NCBI GenBank assembly: GCA_964602525.1
Contig: CAZRSA010000052.1
Coordinates: 1-17,859 of the forward strand
Origin: Lentisalinibacter sp964602525
GTDB taxonomy: Bacteria; Pseudomonadota; Gammaproteobacteria; Steroidobacterales; Woeseiaceae
DNA: 17,859 nt
Direction: 5' to 3'
Shown piece after piece: positions 14,894 to 17,859 of this stretch. A program made the position numbers and the translations under genes. The notes below the pieces were generated by a model. The model saw nothing but the letters and a program-made list of their open reading frames with translations, had not been told where the DNA came from and searched no databases. Every line of letters starts with the position of its first letter. Position 1 is the first letter of the stretch.

Positions 14894-16074
14894 GCCGCCC
14901 GGCCTCCCAGCGGGGCGGCGATGCGGCGCAGGTGGTCGACCGCGCGGCCGAAAATCCTGACCGTCCGGTCGACCTCGCCCTCCGTGGTGTAGCGCCCCAG
15001 GCTGAAGCGCACCGACGCGCCGGCCAGCCGGTCGTCGCGGCCGAGCGCCCGCAGCACGTAGGAGGACTCGCCGGAAGTGGTGTTGCAGGCGGAACCGGAG
15101 GCCACCGCAAGCGGCTCCAGCGAGGCGAACAGGCTCTCACCGTCCACGCCCGCCACGCTCACGTTGACGATGCCCGGGATGCGCTCGGCCCCGGCGCCGT
15201 TGACCAGGACGTCCGCCACGGCGGTGAGCCCGGCGGTGAGACGCTGCCGCAGGGCCGAGAGCCGCCCGCGTTCCGCCGCCAGTTCCTCCTGCGCCCGCGC
15301 CGCGGCGGCGCCGAGCCCGACGATCTGGTGCACCGGCAGCGTGCCCGGGCGCAGCCCGCGCTCCTGGCCGCCACCATAGAGCAGCGGCTGCACCTGCACC
15401 CCGGGGCGGTCCGCGACGTACAGCGCACCGATCCCCTTCGGCCCATAGAACTTGTGGGCGGTGAGGGCCAGGAAATCGACGGGCAGACTCGCGAGGTCGA
15501 CGGGCAGTTTGCCGACCGCCTGCGCCGCATCCACGTGGAACAGCACGCCGCGCTCCCGGCAGGCCCGGCCGATGGCCTCGACGTCGTTGACCACGCCGGT
15601 CTCGTTGTTCACCCACATCACGGAGGTCAGCAGCGTGTCGTCGCGCAGGGCAGCGGCCACCGCAGCCGGGTCGATGCGGCCCTCGCCGTCGGGCTCGAGC
15701 CAGGTGACCTCGAAGCCCTCCCGCTCCAGGCGCCGCGCGGCATCCAGCACGGCCTTGTGTTCGATGCCGGTGGTGACCAGGTGGCGCCCGCGGTCGGCGA
15801 AATAGCGCGCGGCGCCCAGGATGGCGAGATTGTCCGCCTCGGTCGCGCCGGAGGTGAAGACGAGTTCGGCGGGCTGCGCGCCCAGGAGTCCGGCGAGCGC
15901 GTTACGGGCTGCGTCCACGGCGGCCGCGGCACGGCGGCCCGGCTCGTGCATGAGGGAGGACGCGTTGGCGTAGACGCCGTCCCGTCCGAGATACCCGGCC
16001 ATGGCGGCGGCCACGGCGTCGTCCACCGGCGTGGTCGCCGCATAATCCAGGTAGATGGGCTGCTCGTCAGTCAT
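14890..16074 (-). CDS. iscS: Cysteine desulfurase, IscS-like, with shortened C-terminus
   Basis: This PLP enzyme converts cysteine to alanine and passes the sulfur as a persulfide to Fe-S assembly and tRNA thiolation. The 394-residue protein aligns with E. coli IscS (404). The PLP lysine is Lys208 in TAHKFYGPKG, the proton-shuttling His106 is in GIEHKAV, and the persulfide Cys330 is in the group I loop SGSACNTTSGESSYVLRALG. The E. coli C-terminal segment after RLRDLSPLW, which contacts IscU, is missing: the protein ends 13 residues after LRR instead of about 25 after LRD. The ATG at 16072-16074 overlaps the trmJ stop by 8 bp. In related genomes iscR, and in Pseudomonas also cysE, lies between trmJ and iscS; neither is present. 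Catalytic activity is likely, while docking to a standard IscU is doubtful. Confidence 0.93.
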   Translation of the reverse strand: MTDEQPIYLDYAATTPVDDAVAAAMAGYLGRDGVYANASSLMHEPGRRAAAAVDAARNALAGLLGAQPAELVFTSGATEADNLAILGAARYFADRGRHLVTTGIEHKAVLDAARRLEREGFEVTWLEPDGEGRIDPAAVAAALRDDTLLTSVMWVNNETGVVNDVEAIGRACRERGVLFHVDAAQAVGKLPVDLASLPVDFLALTAHKFYGPKGIGALYVADRPGVQVQPLLYGGGQERGLRPGTLPVHQIVGLGAAAARAQEELAAERGRLSALRQRLTAGLTAVADVLVNGAGAERIPGIVNVSVAGVDGESLFASLEPLAVASGSACNTTSGESSYVLRALGRDDRLAGASVRFSLGRYTTEGEVDRTVRIFGRAVDHLRRIAAPLGGRAA

Positions 16075-16789
16075 GCTCCCGTGTCCTCTCCGCAGGCGCC
16101 AGCGAGGCCAGTATGCCCCGCAGGATGTTGATCTCGTTCATGTCCGGCTCGGCGCGGGCGAACAGCCGCCGCAGCCGCTTCATCAGGTGGCGGGGGTTGT
16201 CCGGGTCCAGGAAGCGGCTGGCGAGCAGCAGCTCCTCCAGGTGGCCGTAGAAGTGCTCCATCTCGCCGGCGGTGGCGGGTCGCACCTCCCGGGGCGGTGG
16301 CTCGCGGCCGGATGCACGCTGCATCTGCACCTCGTAGGTCACCACCTGCACGGCCATGGCCAGGTTCAGCGAGCTGAAATCCGGTGCCGTGGGGATGTAC
16401 AGCAGCGCCTGGCAGCGGGCCAGGTCGTCGTTGCTCAGCCCCGACTTCTCCGGGCCGAACACCAGCGCCACCGGCCCCGCCGCGGATTCCGCCGTGGCCT
16501 TCTCCGCCGCCTCCCTGGCGCTCAGTTCGGGCCAGGCGATGCTGCGCTGGCGCGCGCTGGCGCCGGCCACCCAGACACAATCGGCCACGGCCTCCTCCAG
16601 CGTGGCGACGACCCGCACGCCGTCCAGCAGGTCCTCGGCACCCGACGCACGGGCGGTGGCGTCCTCGTGGGGGAAACTCCGGGGCGCCACCAGCACCAGG
16701 TCCCGCAGACCCATGTTCTTCATGGCCCGCGCCGTGGCGCCGATGTTGCCGGGGTGGGTGGTGCCCACCAGTACGATACGGATAGTCAT
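16067..16789 (-). CDS. trmJ: tRNA (cytidine/uridine-2'-O-)-methyltransferase TrmJ
   Basis: TrmJ methylates the 2'-OH of position 32 in the anticodon loop of several tRNAs. It is a SPOUT-class enzyme with a trefoil knot and dimeric SAM site. The 240-residue protein shows the three SPOUT motifs: THPGNIGATARAMKNMG at 11-27, FGPEKSGLSN at 111-120, and IPTAPDFSSLNLAMAVQVV at 132-150. The C-terminal helical extension (about 170-235, HLMKRLRRLFARA) is TrmJ-specific. The ATG at 16787-16789 begins MTIRIVLVGTTHPGN as in relatives. It leads the isc operon and diverges from suhB, the arrangement known from Pseudomonas and E. coli. Its stop overlaps the iscS start, implying coupled expression. Confidence 0.95.
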   Translation of the reverse strand: MTIRIVLVGTTHPGNIGATARAMKNMGLRDLVLVAPRSFPHEDATARASGAEDLLDGVRVVATLEEAVADCVWVAGASARQRSIAWPELSAREAAEKATAESAAGPVALVFGPEKSGLSNDDLARCQALLYIPTAPDFSSLNLAMAVQVVTYEVQMQRASGREPPPREVRPATAGEMEHFYGHLEELLLASRFLDPDNPRHLMKRLRRLFARAEPDMNEINILRGILASLAPAERTREHD

Positions 16790-16824
16790 GGTCGGTGGTC
16801 CGTCTCGCTGCTCATCCGGTCTGC

Positions 16825-16831
16825 TATTCTA
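16825..16831. promoter_or_regulatory. Overlapping divergent -10 elements for suhB and trmJ
   Basis: In the 84-bp divergent spacer the plus strand reads TGC-TATTCT (-10 at 16825-16830), an extended -10, while the minus strand reads TAGAAT (16831-16826). Both match the -10 consensus well, but no good -35 was found for either. Shared -10 elements would make the two promoters mutually exclusive. Confidence 0.45.
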
Positions 16832-16873
16832 CCGCCCGCACTCACCCATCCCGCCACTGGATACGTACCGCGC

Positions 16874-17671
16874 ATGCAACCACTCGCCAACATCGCCGCC
16901 ATGGCGGCACGCAAGGGCGGCGACATGCTGCTACGCCAGCTGAACCGGCTCGACCGGATCAAGGTGGAGACCAAGGGCCGCAACGACTTCGTCAGCGAGG
17001 CCGACCACCAGGCCGAGGCGGTGATCGTCGACACCATCCTGCACCACTATCCGGACCACGCCATCCTGGCGGAGGAAGGCGGCGCCCGCGGCGAGTCCGA
17101 CCATGTATGGATCATCGACCCGCTGGACGGCACCACCAACTTCCTGCACGGCTTCCCGGTGTTCTGCGTCTCGGTGGGACTGAGGATCCGCGGCCGGCTG
17201 GAGCACGGCGTCATCTACGACCCGCTGCGCCAGGAACTGTTCACCGCCTCCCGTGGCGAGGGCGCGCAACTCGACGGCCGCCGCATCCGGGTGGCGAACC
17301 GGCGCAGCCTCGCCGACGCCCTGATCGGCACCGGTTTCCCGTACCGGGGCGGCACCGCCGGCCTGGACCCCTACATGGCGCTGCTGAAGGACGTCATCCG
17401 GAGCTCCGCCGGCGTGCGCCGCCCCGGCGCCGCCGCCCTCGACCTGGCCTATGTCGCCGCCGGGCGGCTGGACGGCTTCTGGGAGACCGGCCTGAAGCCG
17501 TGGGACCTGGCCGCGGGTGCGCTCATGATCCGCGAGGCGGGCGGGATCATCAGCGGACTGGACGGCAGCGAGGACTTCATGGAGACGGGCCACGTGCTGG
17601 CCGGCAGCCCGAAGATCTACGCCGCGCTGGCACGGCTGACCGCCGGGCACGTCCGCCACCTCCTCGTCTGA
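16874..17671 (+). CDS. suhB: Inositol-1-monophosphatase family protein SuhB
   Basis: SuhB is a Mg2+/Li+-type phosphatase that hydrolyses inositol monophosphates. In E. coli it also joins the rRNA antitermination complex and supports ribosome maturation. The 265-residue protein matches E. coli SuhB (267). Metal ligands are intact: Glu67 in LAEEGG, Asp82 and Asp85 in IDPLDGTTNF, and Asp211 in KPWDLAAGALMIREAGG. The ATG at 16874 begins MQPLANIAAMAARKGG as in the family; the open frame extends upstream antisense to trmJ without homology. No strong Shine-Dalgarno is seen. It diverges from trmJ and converges on secF, as in Pseudomonas. Confidence 0.95.
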   Translation: MQPLANIAAMAARKGGDMLLRQLNRLDRIKVETKGRNDFVSEADHQAEAVIVDTILHHYPDHAILAEEGGARGESDHVWIIDPLDGTTNFLHGFPVFCVSVGLRIRGRLEHGVIYDPLRQELFTASRGEGAQLDGRRIRVANRRSLADALIGTGFPYRGGTAGLDPYMALLKDVIRSSAGVRRPGAAALDLAYVAAGRLDGFWETGLKPWDLAAGALMIREAGGIISGLDGSEDFMETGHVLAGSPKIYAALARLTAGHVRHLLV

Positions 17672-17687
17672 TCCGTACCGCGCGGCC

Positions 17688-17714
17688 GCGGGCGCGTCGC
17701 CGGCAGGCGCCCGC
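17688..17714. terminator. GC-rich hairpin between convergent suhB and secF
   Basis: GCGGGCGC (17688-17695) pairs perfectly with GCGCCCGC (17707-17714) around an 11-nt loop. It lies in the 45-bp gap between two converging stop codons, where a bidirectional terminator is expected. Neither strand has a following T run, so termination is not certain. Confidence 0.35.
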
Positions 17715-17716
17715 CG

Positions 17717-17859
17717 TCAGGGCAACTCGTCGATCTCCTCGGGATCCTTCTCCGGCGGCATCAGGTCCTGGGCGCTCACACCGAGCTCCAGCGCCGTGGC
17801 ACTCGCCGTGTAGATGGACGAGTAGGTACCGATGATGATGCCGACGATCAGCGCGATGG
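17717..17859 (-). CDS. secF: Protein translocase subunit SecF, C-terminal 46 residues, cut by window edge
   Basis: SecF works with SecD as an RND-type membrane partner of SecYEG, using proton motive force to finish protein export. Only the last 46 residues are visible. They contain the end of the final transmembrane helix, IALIVGIIIGTYSSIYTASA, whose GTYSSIY motif is highly conserved in SecF. This is followed by the cytoplasmic tail LGVSAQDLMPPEKDPEEIDELP. The stop is at 17717-17719. The position beside suhB agrees with the secD-secF-suhB order known in Pseudomonas. The assignment rests on a short but characteristic segment. Confidence 0.9.
   Translation of the reverse strand, partial: IALIVGIIIGTYSSIYTASATALELGVSAQDLMPPEKDPEEIDELP

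Overview
The window reads as a chromosomal housekeeping segment of a high-GC gammaproteobacterium. The gene order secF / suhB / trmJ / iscS-iscU-iscA / ndk-rlmN-pilF-rodZ-hisS-yfgM-bamB-der / xseA / guaB-guaA is the backbone known from Pseudomonas, and in part from E. coli. A halophilic or Ectothiorhodospira-like lineage is a guess from GC content and missing genes, not a demonstrated assignment. There are no tRNA or rRNA genes, CRISPR arrays, integrases or recognisable insertion sequences.

Left end (1-4449): the start of guaA and all of guaB lie on the minus strand as a purine operon with a readable promoter. Diverging from them on the plus strand are xseA (exonuclease VII large subunit) and a secreted M23/LytM-type peptidase, joined by an ATGA overlap. 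Positions 4450-4686, between convergent genes, hold no gene. They are built from an almost perfect 27-nt inverted pair of REP-like hairpins flanking about 180 bp of further hairpins, a BIME-like element whose left arm supplies the peptidase stop codon.

Centre (4687-13964): a MetX-family acyltransferase, then a long minus-strand run read from high to low coordinates: ndk, rlmN, pilF, rodZ, hisS, yfgM, bamB, der. Several junctions overlap. This couples nucleotide metabolism, translation accuracy, pilus and cell-shape proteins and outer-membrane assembly. ispG, normally between rodZ and hisS, is absent. A terminator and a promoter-like sequence lie back to back just upstream of ndk.

Right end (14122-17859): the minus-strand operon trmJ - iscS - iscU-like - iscA, divergent suhB, and the 3' end of secF. 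This is the most unusual part. The ISC operon is reduced: iscR, cysE, hscB, hscA, fdx and iscX are not at their usual places. The IscU-like protein has lost three of the four main cluster-ligand or assembly residues and its HscA-recognition motif, while IscS lacks the C-terminal tail that docks IscU in E. coli. Together they look like a repurposed, co-evolved IscS/IscU-like/IscA module. The MetX-family protein carries motifs resembling serine O-succinyltransferases, which may relate to the absence of cysE from the locus.
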